This document shows positions 25,253 to 34,577 of a stretch of 64,000 nucleotides of DNA, one piece after another. The DNA comes from CAYUNE01 sp964446115 (GTDB lineage: Bacteria; Desulfobacterota; Desulfobulbia; Desulfobulbales; Desulfobulbaceae), in assembly GCA_964446115.1 (NCBI GenBank), contig CAYUNE010000031.1, positions 75,744-139,743 on the forward strand, read 5' to 3'. A model generated the notes under the pieces. The model did no database searches. It was not told the DNA's origin and saw only the letters and a list, made by a program, of their open reading frames with translations. The stretch's first letter is position 1; every line of letters begins with the position of its first letter. The position numbers and the translations under genes are program-made.

Positions 25253-25752
25253 GGCTTCTGCTCCATTGTATATCGGGCCAGGAGACTGTCCCGCCAGTAA
25301 TCATGCCGGCGAAAAAAGCGTTTGAACAGCTCCAGGCTTTCAGCTCTGAGGACCGAGGATACCAGCTCGACGCGCATCCTGAAATAGAGATCGCTCAACA
25401 GATAAAGCGGCAGATTGGTGCCGCCGCCCATCACATCCTCATAGGCGAAGACAAAACGACGCACGCCGTTAAGCAGCAGGGTGGAATAACACATGAGACA
25501 CGGTTCCATGGTGGAGTACACGGTGAGGCCGGAACAGGAAAAGCCGGGTCTTTCTTTCAGCAGCCGCCGCAGGGTGACGATCTCGGCATGATCGAGTTCA
25601 TTGGCCGCGTTGCCGTGACTGTTGATCCGCCGACCACCGGCCACCACCGAGCCTGCGGCGACCATAACGCATCCCACCGGAAACTCGCCTTCGGCCAGGG
25701 CCCTTTCCGCCTGCTCCAAGGCAAGCGACATATATTTCTCATGCTCCTCCAT
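25249..25752 (-). CDS. Nucleoside/cytidine deaminase family protein
   Basis: A 167-residue zinc deaminase of the CMP/dCMP-tRNA adenosine deaminase superfamily. The zinc site is DHAEIV (HAE) and EPCLMCYST (PCxxC). It begins YMSLALEQAERALAEGE like TadA, but the C-terminal part (FAYEDVMGGG, then a long helical tail) differs, and true TadA is at 61.6 kb, so the substrate is probably another base. The ATG at 25750-25752 has GGAG 5 bases upstream; the longer frame is not supported. Coupled to the downstream radical SAM gene by a 4-base overlap. Confidence 0.82.
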   Translation of the reverse strand: MEEHEKYMSLALEQAERALAEGEFPVGCVMVAAGSVVAGGRRINSHGNAANELDHAEIVTLRRLLKERPGFSCSGLTVYSTMEPCLMCYSTLLLNGVRRFVFAYEDVMGGGTNLPLYLLSDLYFRMRVELVSSVLRAESLELFKRFFRRHDYWRDSLLARYTMEQKP

Positions 25753-26351
25753 CAACTCTCCGGCACCGTCCCATTCTGCCGCCGGTTTCCGCCCTCTGCG
25801 GATCCGGGGGATATCCACGTCCCAGCTGACACTAGCACAGGGGAGAAGCGGTGTCAAAAAGTAAGCCGCCCGAGGGCCGGTATCGCCGTCTGATCATCAT
25901 ACAGCCGGGACAAACCATACCCTGCAGCCAGGGACCCCGGGAGAGGGAGTTTGTGAAGACGACCGGACCGCAGGCAGGTTGAATCCACTCGTGCCCGGAT
26001 TTGCTGAACGGCAGGAAAACCCCAGGGAGGTCTCAGCACCGCTTGAAACCGCCTGCAGAAAACCAAAAAAACGGATTTTCCGGCAAAACATTCCGGAAAT
26101 ATGAAATTACTTTCTATTTTTCCTGAAAAATGGGATTTTCCCGCTGTTTTTCATCGAAAAATAATTTGCTATGGTCGGAGAAAAAATGATAACATTTGAG
26201 AATAACGATATAAATTTTTTATTTCACCGAATGTCTAACTTACTGATAATCGGTAATTCTCATCCTTACTCACATTTAAACACGGTTTCTCCCTGGCATT
26301 CCTCCCTGACCGCCACCGGAAAATGCAAGGAATACCAATAATTGTAGATCT
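25753..26351. other. 599-base intergenic region between divergent genes
   Basis: No gene seen. The first 200 bases are GC-rich like the coding DNA. From about 26050 to 26280 the sequence is very AT-rich, with a small hairpin around ATTTTCCGG / CCGGAAAT (26071-26096) and poly-A/T runs, as expected for a regulatory region driving the FemAB gene at 26352. A -35-like TTGAGA with TATAAATTTTTT nearby (about 26197-26220) is a weak promoter candidate. No sigma-54 site found. Confidence 0.5.
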
Positions 26352-27407
26352 ATGACTACGATTCGATTTGCCGGGAAAACGGATCAGAAACAATGGGATG
26401 CCTATGTACGTGCTCATCCCGATTCCTGGCCTTACCATCTCTTTGCCTGGCGAAATGCGGTTGAGGAAGCGTACGGGCAAAAGGCATACTATATCATTGC
26501 CGAAAATGATGGTGATTTCGTCGGGGTGCTGCCGCTTATTTACCTGCGCTTTCCAACCCTGGTCAGCGAATTGACCGCCCTTGCCTACTGCGATGTCGGC
26601 AACTGCCTGGCCGATGACGAAACCGTCGGCGACCGCCTGCTGGCGGCGGCCGTGGATCTGGGACGAACCCTGGGAGTTGAAAAACTCCACCTGCGGGGAC
26701 AGATGCAGAAAAGCAAATACAGCAGCTCCCTCATCTCCCGGGATTCCTGCGACAAGGTACGGATGTTCCTGAGCCTGCCGGACTCATCGGAAACGCTGAT
26801 GGCATCCTTTAAATCCAAGCTGCGCAGCCAGATTCGCAAGGCCAGTAAAAACGGGGTTGTTTTTCAGTGGGGTGAGGGTGATGGCGCCGTTGACGAATTC
26901 TACGCCGTTTTCAGTGAGAATATGCGGGAACTGGGCTCTCCCGTTCACTCCAGGGAGTGGTTTGCGGCGGTCCTCAGGGCCTATGGTGAAAACAGCCGGC
27001 TCGGCCTGGTGAAATTCGACGGCCGCACCATCGGGTGCGCCATTGTACTGATCATGGGTAACAGGATCTCGGTCCCCTGGGCCTCGACCCTGCGCCGCTA
27101 TAACCGCCTGGCCGCCGGCATGTTGCTCTATTGGAATCTCCTCAGGTTTTCATGTGACCACGGCCACCGCGACTTCGATTTCGGCAGATCGACTCTCAAC
27201 TCCGGCACCTACCGCTTCAAATACCAGTGGGGTGCCAGGCCCGGCAGCCTGGAATGGCATTCCGTTTTTCTTAAAGGTGGAAAAACGGTGGAGGCGGACC
27301 ATTCACGCTCTTTGCGCCGCCGTGTTTTCGAACGGGTCTGGCCCAGGCTGCCCCTGGCGGTGACCACCTTCCTGGGGCCACGCCTCAGAAAACATATCAG
27401 CTACTGA
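26352..27407 (+). CDS. FemAB family protein, PEP-CTERM system type
   Basis: A 351-residue two-GNAT-domain protein of the FemAB group. The family's telling segments are present: YHLFAWRNAVEEAYG, FKSKLRSQIRKASKNGV, ENMRELGSPVHSREWF and FDFGRSTLNSGTYRFKYQWG, and the end reads PLAVTTFLGPRLRKHIS. These match the FemAB subgroup encoded with exosortase and exopolysaccharide genes rather than peptidoglycan FemX. It may transfer an aminoacyl or related group during extracellular-polymer synthesis. The ATG is at 26352. It is followed within 4 bases by the convergent hisHF gene. A PEP-CTERM substrate is encoded at 2.3-3.2 kb. Confidence 0.85.
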   Translation: MTTIRFAGKTDQKQWDAYVRAHPDSWPYHLFAWRNAVEEAYGQKAYYIIAENDGDFVGVLPLIYLRFPTLVSELTALAYCDVGNCLADDETVGDRLLAAAVDLGRTLGVEKLHLRGQMQKSKYSSSLISRDSCDKVRMFLSLPDSSETLMASFKSKLRSQIRKASKNGVVFQWGEGDGAVDEFYAVFSENMRELGSPVHSREWFAAVLRAYGENSRLGLVKFDGRTIGCAIVLIMGNRISVPWASTLRRYNRLAAGMLLYWNLLRFSCDHGHRDFDFGRSTLNSGTYRFKYQWGARPGSLEWHSVFLKGGKTVEADHSRSLRRRVFERVWPRLPLAVTTFLGPRLRKHISY

Positions 27408-27411
27408 TTCG

Positions 27412-29004
27412 CTATTGATCACCGGCACCGCTGATCTTTCTGATCTCCACCTTGCCGGTCAGATATTCCTTCACCATCCCAATGGGCACCTCGTTTCGAT
27501 GAAATATACCGGCGGCCAGGGCGGATTCCGCCCGGGTCCCGGTAAAGACCTCGAGAAAATGGTGGGCTGATCCCGCCCCGGAAGAGGCAATAACCGGAAT
27601 GGTCACCGCCCCTTTGACCCCATTGATCAGTTCCAGATCAAAGCCGGAGTTGGTGCCGTCGCGGTCGATACAGTTGAGCAGAATCTCTCCGGCTCCCAGT
27701 TGTTCGCAGATCCGGGCCAGGGTGATGGCATCCAGGTCCCTCCCTTCCCTGCCCCCCCTGATGGTGCATTGGTACCAGCAAAACCTCTCCCCGTTTGGCC
27801 CGGGTACGGCCGTGGGAATTACCCGGTGGGGAACCTCGTCGGGCGAGGAGACATAGACGCGCCGGGGATCCACGGAAACGACCACGGCCTGGCTGCCGTA
27901 AACCCGGGCAATGGTTTCGATGGAGCTCATGCCCGTGGCCCGGCCGCTGCGGAGCACCTCTTCGGCAATGAGCACGGCATCGCTGCCGATGGAGATCTTG
28001 TCCGCCCCAGAGCGGAAATACTCCGCCGCCACTTCCAGGGCTGAAGAGCGCTTGCCGTCCTTGTCCACATAATCGCGGATACCGCCACCGATGGTCAACG
28101 GCACGAAGACGTTTCTGGAAGTCTGCTTGAGCACCTGAAGCATGGGCATATCCTTGAGGGGAAAATCGCGAAAGCCGGTGATGTTGAGGAAGGTGATCTC
28201 ATCGGCGCCCTGCCTGTAGTAACGGCCGGCCAGCTCCACCGGTTTGCCGAGATTGCGGACATTACCCTCTTCGCGGACATCGTACTGATCACCCTTGGTG
28301 ACCACGAGGTCACCCTGGTCATTGGCGCGGACATCGAGACAGGCGATGATGCGCTTGGCCAGCCGGGTGGGGCGGGTTCGCGGGGCAAGGGTTACCTTTT
28401 CCCCGGTGCTCTCAAGAAAATTCCGCAGCACCAGCAATCCGGTCTCGCCTGATTTTTCGGGATGAAACTGGGTGGCGAGAATATTGTCCCGCTGGATACT
28501 GCTGACGAATTCGTAGCCGTAATCCGTGGTGGTGAGCACGGCGGAATCCTCGTCCGTGGTCACATGATAGGAATGGACAAAGTAGAATTTTTCATCACCT
28601 TCCAGGCCCTGAAACAGCCGGGAGGGCTGCCGGGCCCTGATGCCGTTCCAGCCGATATGGGGAACGGCCAGCTCGGTGTCGAACCGCTTGATTCTCCCCC
28701 TGATGATTCCCAGTCCCGGCATGTCCGGGGCCTCGTCACTGCCCTCGAAAAGGGCCTGGAGTCCCAGGCAGATGCCGAGAAAATGGCGACCGCTTTGCAG
28801 ATATTGCCGCAGCGGCTCCAGATATCCCTTCCGACGCAGAATATGAATCATGTTGCCGAAGCTGCCGACTCCGGGAAAAACCAGTTGCTGCGCCGAGAGG
28901 ATATCTTCCGGGGAGGAAACGATGCCCACGCTTCCCCCTGCCTTTTCAATGGCATTTATCACCGAGCGCACGTTGCCGGCGCCGTAATCAAGTAAGACGA
29001 TCAT
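27412..29004 (-). CDS. hisHF: Bifunctional imidazole glycerol-phosphate synthase (HisH-HisF fusion)
   Basis: A 530-residue fusion for the fifth step of histidine synthesis: glutamine amidotransferase then cyclase. Amidotransferase part (about 1-205): GICLGLQ with the nucleophile Cys, and TQFHPEKSG with the His/Glu. Cyclase part (about 215-530): ACLDVRANDQGDLVVTKGDQ, LNCIDRDGTNSGFDLELI, IPVIASSGAG. The wording around ANDQGDLVVTKGDQYDVRE and the insertions (PGPNGERFCWYQCTI) follow fungal/plant HIS7 rather than bacterial HisF. The ATG at 29002-29004 has AGGA 5 bases upstream. No other his biosynthesis genes nearby. Confidence 0.95.
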   Translation of the reverse strand: MIVLLDYGAGNVRSVINAIEKAGGSVGIVSSPEDILSAQQLVFPGVGSFGNMIHILRRKGYLEPLRQYLQSGRHFLGICLGLQALFEGSDEAPDMPGLGIIRGRIKRFDTELAVPHIGWNGIRARQPSRLFQGLEGDEKFYFVHSYHVTTDEDSAVLTTTDYGYEFVSSIQRDNILATQFHPEKSGETGLLVLRNFLESTGEKVTLAPRTRPTRLAKRIIACLDVRANDQGDLVVTKGDQYDVREEGNVRNLGKPVELAGRYYRQGADEITFLNITGFRDFPLKDMPMLQVLKQTSRNVFVPLTIGGGIRDYVDKDGKRSSALEVAAEYFRSGADKISIGSDAVLIAEEVLRSGRATGMSSIETIARVYGSQAVVVSVDPRRVYVSSPDEVPHRVIPTAVPGPNGERFCWYQCTIRGGREGRDLDAITLARICEQLGAGEILLNCIDRDGTNSGFDLELINGVKGAVTIPVIASSGAGSAHHFLEVFTGTRAESALAAGIFHRNEVPIGMVKEYLTGKVEIRKISGAGDQ

Positions 29005-29115
29005 TCTTTCCTGCCGATGGTATTCATTTGACGTTGCCTCCCGAAAGAGAGTAGTCTAGTCGATCATTGCAGCCCGGCGCAAGCCAAACCTTGCAGCCAT
29101 TACCCTGTCCCAGCT

Positions 29116-30036
29116 ATGAAAACCATGATCCTTGCCGCCGGTTTCGGCACCCGGCTCAGGCCATACAGCCTCAGACGTCCCAAACCGCTTTTCCCCATCC
29201 TGGACCGGCCGCTGCTGACGCTGCTCATCGACCAGGTACGCCGCGCCGGCGGTGCCGAAATTCTGGTAAACGGTCACCATCTGCAAAAACAGGTGGCCCG
29301 GCAGGTGGCAGGCGATCCCGCCATCACCTTTCAGGCGGAAACCCGCATCCTCGGCACCGGCGGTTCCCTCAGGCGGGCACTGTCCTGGTGCGCCGCAAGA
29401 CCGCTATTGGTGATGAACGGCGATATCGTCCACACGGTGGATCTGGCCGCTGTCTACGACTTTCACCTGGCCCACCCCCATGCGGTAACCATGGTGCTCC
29501 ACCACTATCCCCGCTTCAACAACGTCCTGGTCCGCGACAACCGGGTCCGCGCCTTTGGCGTCACCGCGGCGGAAACAGCACGCCGGGGAGAAATTCTGGC
29601 CTTCACCGGCATCCATGTGCTGGATCCCCGGGTGCTGCACCTCATTCCTCCCCACGGTTTTCACAATATCATCGACCTTTACAGACAGCTCATCGACACA
29701 GGCGAAACCATTGCCGCCCTGCGGATCGATTCCGGACCCGGCACCGTCTTCTGGCGCGACATCGGCACCCCGGCCGACTACCTGGAACTGCACGGCGACC
29801 TGCTCCACAAACGCATCTCCCTGCCCTTTACGGCCCGGATTCCAGCGGCGCAAAAAAACGGCTTTCCCCTCTTCGGCCTCCATGGGGCCGAAATCGGAGC
29901 AGGAGTACGTCTGCAGGATTGGGTCTGCATCGGCAGGGGGGCGGAAATTTCCCCGGGTGCGCGGCTGAAACGCTGCGTGGTCTGGCCGGGAGCCAGGGTA
30001 AGGACGGGAAGCTACGAGGACGCCATCCTCATGTGA
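29116..30036 (+). CDS. NDP-sugar nucleotidyltransferase
   Basis: A 306-residue sugar-1-phosphate nucleotidyltransferase. The activation loop motif MILAAGFGTRLRPYS with RPKPLFPI at the start is diagnostic. LLVMNGDIVH carries a metal-binding Asp, and a left-handed-helix-like tail (GAEIGAGVRLQDWVCIG) ends the protein. The closest known types are MurU-like and mannose/glucose-1-phosphate transferases; the substrate is not clear. It diverges from hisHF and overlaps the next gene's end by 8 bases. It may feed polymer or envelope synthesis. Confidence 0.87.
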   Translation: MKTMILAAGFGTRLRPYSLRRPKPLFPILDRPLLTLLIDQVRRAGGAEILVNGHHLQKQVARQVAGDPAITFQAETRILGTGGSLRRALSWCAARPLLVMNGDIVHTVDLAAVYDFHLAHPHAVTMVLHHYPRFNNVLVRDNRVRAFGVTAAETARRGEILAFTGIHVLDPRVLHLIPPHGFHNIIDLYRQLIDTGETIAALRIDSGPGTVFWRDIGTPADYLELHGDLLHKRISLPFTARIPAAQKNGFPLFGLHGAEIGAGVRLQDWVCIGRGAEISPGARLKRCVVWPGARVRTGSYEDAILM

Positions 30037-30406
30037 GCAGGGCGGAAAAGCTGCGGGCCAGCTCCTCCCTGAACTCCCGGGACGGGGCCAGGGCAAGGAG
30101 GGATTGAGTATAGCGCGAAATCCGCTCGTCCAGGAGCTGCTCCAGGTCGTCGCCCGGGGATTTTTCGGCGATCTCGGCGGCTATCACGGAACTCACAAGC
30201 GATACTCCCTCGCGATCGGCCAGCAGCAGGGCCGCCCACAGCAGGTGGTCGCTGCGCGGATTGATCTTCGGATCCCCGCTCCAGAAGGCGGCGGGCAATT
30301 TCACCACCGCCAGCTTTTTGGTAAGCGCCGCCCGGAAACGTCCCCGCAGAAAGACGGGATCGGGGAGCTCGCCCCGCTGAAGCGTTGTCTCCAGGTCGTC
30401 GAACAT
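30029..30406 (-). CDS. Conserved-looking protein of unknown function
   Basis: A 125-residue soluble, mostly helical protein (GRFRAALTKKLAVVKLP; LLWAALLLADREG; ISRYTQSLLALAPSREF) with no motif I recognise. The ATG begins two bases after the upstream gene's stop, so the two are coupled. No signal peptide. Its 3' end overlaps the convergent nucleotidyltransferase by 8 bases. Confidence 0.65.
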   Translation of the reverse strand: MFDDLETTLQRGELPDPVFLRGRFRAALTKKLAVVKLPAAFWSGDPKINPRSDHLLWAALLLADREGVSLVSSVIAAEIAEKSPGDDLEQLLDERISRYTQSLLALAPSREFREELARSFSALLT

Positions 30407-30408
30407 CT

Positions 30409-31440
30409 TCAGGGGTGTCGGCCCTCTTCCCGCTGAGGCCCGGCCGATTCCGGCAACAGGGAGAAGAAGACCAGAATCGTACTCTGCAGGCTGCTGCGGT
30501 TGTCGTCGCTGACCATCAGGTAGCGGTCGTCACGGTAATGGGTTATGCCTTCGAAGTTATCCATATACCATCCCTCGGCGCTGGAAAGCACGGCAAGGTC
30601 CTTGACCGGACACCGTTGCCGGCTGTCGCATTCCCATATTTTCACCTCACGGAGACTGATGACAATGGGATACTGGAGACCGGCCCAGGCCCGTTCCAGA
30701 ACCAGGATATTACCGTTTTCCAGGGTGGTGAGACCGGTGACGGCGCTCTTTTTTGCCCCGGATGCCGGGAAATGAAACTCCCTGCCCCGAACCCCGTAGA
30801 GGGTATGCTCGTCCATGGCGGAGTCCCGCAGGGGATATTCAGCGGCCGTGAGAACGCCGAAATCTTCATGCACGACCACAGACTCCAGCATCTTGTTGTT
30901 GCCGCGGTAATTCTTTTTCGCCCGTAGTTTCCGGGGCAGTTCCAGCCCGGCGATGAACTCTCCCCTGGGCGTATACCGCACCACCCGGGGTTTATGCTCG
31001 AAAGAGACGAGAAGCAGGGAGTCGCCCTTTCTGCCGTTTGCACCGTTGAGCAGGGCCAGCCCTTCCGAATCGCTGCGACCGGTGCTCAATACATCCCCCT
31101 CTTTGTCCAGCAGGGGAAAAGAGGAGATAAGTTGAACCTTTTCAATATGATCCCCGACAATTTCAAGGCGCAGGTGATGGAGAACGCCTTCGTCTGAGAC
31201 GGCATAAAGCAGCTCTTCATCTTCATCCCAGGCCAGTCCGGACAACTCGGTCACCGCCTCGCCGGAAGCCGTCTTCAGCCGCAGGCCGACGCTGTCCAGG
31301 AGCCGCATGTGCATAAAGGAGTTGCCGGCAAGATTGTCGGGGGCCAGCGAAAAACCATAGGTTTCCGGGAAGACCGAACCGGTGCGGGTACAGCAGCACA
31401 GGGTGACGGTCAAAAGAATGATCAGTACCAGGGGTCTCAT
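30409..31440 (-). CDS. Esterase-like (phytase-like propeller) lipoprotein
   Basis: A 343-residue exported protein. The N-terminus (LVLIILLTVTLCCCTRTG) is a lipoprotein-type signal with Cys at the cut. The body shows the esterase-like domain seen in phytase-related beta-propellers: ELSGLAWDEDEELLYAVSDEG, SEGLALLNG and NFEGITHYRDDRYLMVSDDN. The reaction is not established for this family. It is followed at two bases by the 125-residue gene and lies 20 bases after aspS, so the three may share a transcript. Confidence 0.78.
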   Translation of the reverse strand: MRPLVLIILLTVTLCCCTRTGSVFPETYGFSLAPDNLAGNSFMHMRLLDSVGLRLKTASGEAVTELSGLAWDEDEELLYAVSDEGVLHHLRLEIVGDHIEKVQLISSFPLLDKEGDVLSTGRSDSEGLALLNGANGRKGDSLLLVSFEHKPRVVRYTPRGEFIAGLELPRKLRAKKNYRGNNKMLESVVVHEDFGVLTAAEYPLRDSAMDEHTLYGVRGREFHFPASGAKKSAVTGLTTLENGNILVLERAWAGLQYPIVISLREVKIWECDSRQRCPVKDLAVLSSAEGWYMDNFEGITHYRDDRYLMVSDDNRSSLQSTILVFFSLLPESAGPQREEGRHP

Positions 31441-31460
31441 GGGGCGGCGGCCACGGCCGG

Positions 31461-33239
31461 CTACCAGTCAGGCCGCAGATACAGTTCCGTGAGCTGCTTG
31501 CGGGCAACCGCGGCGGGAGCCTCGGTGAGTGGACAGGTGGCCTTCTGGGTCTTGGGAAAGGCGATCACGTCCCGGATGGAGCGGCGGCCCGCCAGGATCA
31601 TCAGCAAACGATCCACCCCAAAGGCGATGCCGCCATGGGGAGGAGCACCCAGCTCCAGGGCTCTTAACAGAAAGCCGAATTTATCATCCGCCTCCTTGGC
31701 ATCAATCCCCAGGGCTTCCAGTACCTTGCCCTGGACGTCACGCCGATGGATACGGATGGAGCCGCCGCCGATCTCATTGCCGTTGAGCACCAGATCATAG
31801 GCGCGGCTGAGCACCCGGCCGGGATCGCTGTCCAGGAGGTCGATCTGATCTTCGCAAGGAGCGGTAAACGGGTGGTGGACCGCGGTATACCGTTTTTCCC
31901 CATGATCATATTCCAGCAGCGGAAAATCGGTAATCCAGAGAAAATCGTAGGTATCCGCTGCAACCAGACCAAGCCTGCGGGCCAGCTCCAGCCGCAGTTC
32001 CGCAAGAACCTGATGCACCGTATCACGGTTGTCCGCTCCGAAGAGCACCAGGTCGCCCGGTTTCAGATCCAGACGATCGGCCATGGCCTGCCGCTCCTCC
32101 TCGCTGAAAAACTTGGTAATGGGCGACTGCCAGTCGCCGTTGTCCTTTATCTTGATCCAGGCCATGCCCCGGGCGCCGAAACGGGCGGCAAATTCGGTGA
32201 GGTTGTCCAGATCCTTGCGGGAAAAGGAGGCGCAGCCTTCGGCATTGATCGCCTTGACCACTCCGCCGGCGTCGATCACCGACCTGAAGACCTTGAAACC
32301 GCAGTCTTTCAGGGTTGCGGTGAGATCCACCAGCTCCAGACCAAAACGGGTATCGGGCCGATCCGTGCCGAAACGGTCCATGGCCTCTCCATAGCTCATC
32401 CGCCGGAAGGGCAGTGTCAGCTCCATACCCAATCCTTCGGCAAAGATAGCGGCGATCATACCCTCGGTGATGCGGCGGATATCCTCCTCGTCCACAAAGC
32501 TCATCTCCATATCGATCTGGGTGAACTCCGGCTGACGGTCGGCGCGCAGATCCTCATCGCGGAAACACTTGACGATCTGGTAGTAACGGTCCATGCCGGA
32601 GATCATCAACAGTTGCTTGAAGAGCTGGGGCGACTGCGGCAGGGCATAAAACTTGCCGGGATTCACCCGGCTGGGTACCAGGTAGTCCCGGGCGCCCTCC
32701 GGAGTCGACCTGGTCAGCATCGGGGTTTCGATCTCCAGGAAGTCATGGTCATTGAGATAATTTCGCACCGCCTGCAGCACCCTGTGACGCAGGATGAGAT
32801 TACCGGCCATTTCCGGCCGTCGCAGATCCAGGTAACGATACTGCAGCCGCAGATTATCGGAAACCTCCACCTCTTCATCCAACGGAAAGGGCGGCGTGAC
32901 ACTGGTATTGAAAACGGTAAGCTCGGAAACCAGCACCTCGACGGCCCCGGTCTTCAGCTTGGGATTTTCCATCTCCGCCGGCCGCCTGGTCACCCGGCCG
33001 CGAATGCCGATGACCCATTCGTTGCGAAGGGCGTGGGCCTTGGCGTGAACCTCGGGGTTGATCTCCGGATTGAAAACCACCTGGGTGATACCCCAGCGAT
33101 CCCGGAGATCGATGAATATCACGCCGCCATGGTCTCGCCGGCGCAAAACCCAGCCCATGAGCACCACCTCCATTTCCAGATGGTCGGTTCCCAGTTCATT
33201 ACAACGGTGTGTCCGTTTAAGCGCTGCCTGTGGTTGCAT
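31461..33239 (-). CDS. aspS: Aspartyl-tRNA synthetase
   Basis: A 592-residue bacterial-type class II synthetase that charges tRNA-Asp. N-terminal OB fold (VVLMGWVLRRRDHGGVIFID), motif 2 (FRDEDLRADRQPEFTQID), the bacterial GAD insertion, and motif 3 (GIAFGVDRLLMILAG). The presence of gatB suggests that this enzyme is non-discriminating and also makes Asp-tRNA(Asn), but this is inferred. The ATG is at 33237-33239. hisS lies 72 bases upstream on the same strand. Confidence 0.97.
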   Translation of the reverse strand: MQPQAALKRTHRCNELGTDHLEMEVVLMGWVLRRRDHGGVIFIDLRDRWGITQVVFNPEINPEVHAKAHALRNEWVIGIRGRVTRRPAEMENPKLKTGAVEVLVSELTVFNTSVTPPFPLDEEVEVSDNLRLQYRYLDLRRPEMAGNLILRHRVLQAVRNYLNDHDFLEIETPMLTRSTPEGARDYLVPSRVNPGKFYALPQSPQLFKQLLMISGMDRYYQIVKCFRDEDLRADRQPEFTQIDMEMSFVDEEDIRRITEGMIAAIFAEGLGMELTLPFRRMSYGEAMDRFGTDRPDTRFGLELVDLTATLKDCGFKVFRSVIDAGGVVKAINAEGCASFSRKDLDNLTEFAARFGARGMAWIKIKDNGDWQSPITKFFSEEERQAMADRLDLKPGDLVLFGADNRDTVHQVLAELRLELARRLGLVAADTYDFLWITDFPLLEYDHGEKRYTAVHHPFTAPCEDQIDLLDSDPGRVLSRAYDLVLNGNEIGGGSIRIHRRDVQGKVLEALGIDAKEADDKFGFLLRALELGAPPHGGIAFGVDRLLMILAGRRSIRDVIAFPKTQKATCPLTEAPAAVARKQLTELYLRPDW

Positions 33240-33311
33240 GATGATTGATACTCCTGTTACATGAAGTGAGCCACCCCACGAAAAGGGGGGATGAAAAGCG
33301 GCGGGCGGTGG

Positions 33312-34577
33312 TCACCCGGTTACCGCGGCAATGAGTTGTGTGACAAGCTGCTCCGCATCGCCGTCCAGGGCCAGGGACGCCTGCTCACGGCTGGCCATGT
33401 TGCGGAGTATGGCCCGTTGCTCCTTCAATTCGTTTTCTCCGATGATGAGCACATAACGGGCGCCGAGTTTTGCGGCCAGTTTCATCTGGGCCTTGAGACT
33501 GCGGTTGCTGTAATCCATGGCGGCCGCATGCCGTCTCCTGCGCAGGCCGTGAACAAGAGTTGTCCCAAGAAGCACCGCCTCTTCCCCCAGAGCCGCGACA
33601 AAGAGATCCATGCCCTGTCCCGCGGCGGCGTCGGGCTGCGCATCCTCCATGAGCAGCACCAGCCGTTCGATCCCCAGGGCAAAGCCGATACCCGCAAGCC
33701 GGGGCCCCCCCAGCTGTTCGATCAGACCGTCGTACCTGCCGCCGGCACCCACGGCCGACTGGGCGCCGAGACCATCGGCTATGAACTCGAAGGTGGTGCG
33801 GGTGTAGTAATCGAGTCCCCGGACCATGAAGGTGTTGATACGATACCCGATCCCCAACAGATCAAGGAAACGGCGGACCCGGGAAAAATGATCACGGCAG
33901 CCGGGGCACAGGGTATCAAGGATGGAAGGGGCGCCTTCGAGTTCCGCCTTGCAGGAGCCCTTTTTGCAATCCAGCACCCTCAGGGGGTTGGTGACGGTGC
34001 GGCGGCGACAATCGGCGCAAAGCCGCTCTCCCCTTTCCCTGAGAAAGGCGACCAGCCTGCTTTTATACTCCGGCCGGCAAACGGGACATCCCAACGAATT
34101 GATCTCCAGGGAAGCCGTGATTCCCAGGCGCTCCAGCAGCAGGCCGCCCATGGCCATGAGCTCGGCATCCACCTGGGGTTCGACCGCGCCGATGACCTCC
34201 ACATCCATCTGGTGGAACTGCCGCAGCCTGCCCTTTTGCGGACGCTCGTGCCGGAACATGGGTCCCATGGTATAGAGTTTCTGCACCGGCCTCCGGACAT
34301 GCAGGCCATGCTCGATAAAGGCGCGGAGCAGCGAAGCCGTGGCTTCGGGACGCAAGGTCTGTCCCTTGTCGGCAAAGGTGTACATCTCCTTTTCGACGAT
34401 ATCGGTGGCCTCGCCGATGGAACGGGCAAAGAGTTCGGTCTTTTCCAACAGGGGCAACCGTATCTCCCTGAAGCCGAAGGAGTGGAAGATCTCGCGGGCC
34501 TCATTCTCAATGTAACGCCACAGGGGGGTTTCCGACGGCAGGATATCCTTGAAGCCGGTGATGGCCTGAATTTTCAA
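33312..34577 (-). CDS. hisS: Histidyl-tRNA synthetase
   Basis: A 421-residue class II synthetase. Motif 1-2 regions (TLRPEATASLLRAF, PMFRHERPQKGRLRQFHQMD), the His-specific GLDYYTRTTFEF and motif 3 (GFALGIERLVLLM) are present. The start is TTG at 34575-34577, and the ribosome site GAGGAG 8 bases upstream makes it convincing; no nearby in-frame ATG fits the conserved start (IQAITGFKDILP). The downstream gene is aspS, the common pairing. Confidence 0.97.
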   Translation of the reverse strand: MKIQAITGFKDILPSETPLWRYIENEAREIFHSFGFREIRLPLLEKTELFARSIGEATDIVEKEMYTFADKGQTLRPEATASLLRAFIEHGLHVRRPVQKLYTMGPMFRHERPQKGRLRQFHQMDVEVIGAVEPQVDAELMAMGGLLLERLGITASLEINSLGCPVCRPEYKSRLVAFLRERGERLCADCRRRTVTNPLRVLDCKKGSCKAELEGAPSILDTLCPGCRDHFSRVRRFLDLLGIGYRINTFMVRGLDYYTRTTFEFIADGLGAQSAVGAGGRYDGLIEQLGGPRLAGIGFALGIERLVLLMEDAQPDAAAGQGMDLFVAALGEEAVLLGTTLVHGLRRRRHAAAMDYSNRSLKAQMKLAAKLGARYVLIIGENELKEQRAILRNMASREQASLALDGDAEQLVTQLIAAVTG

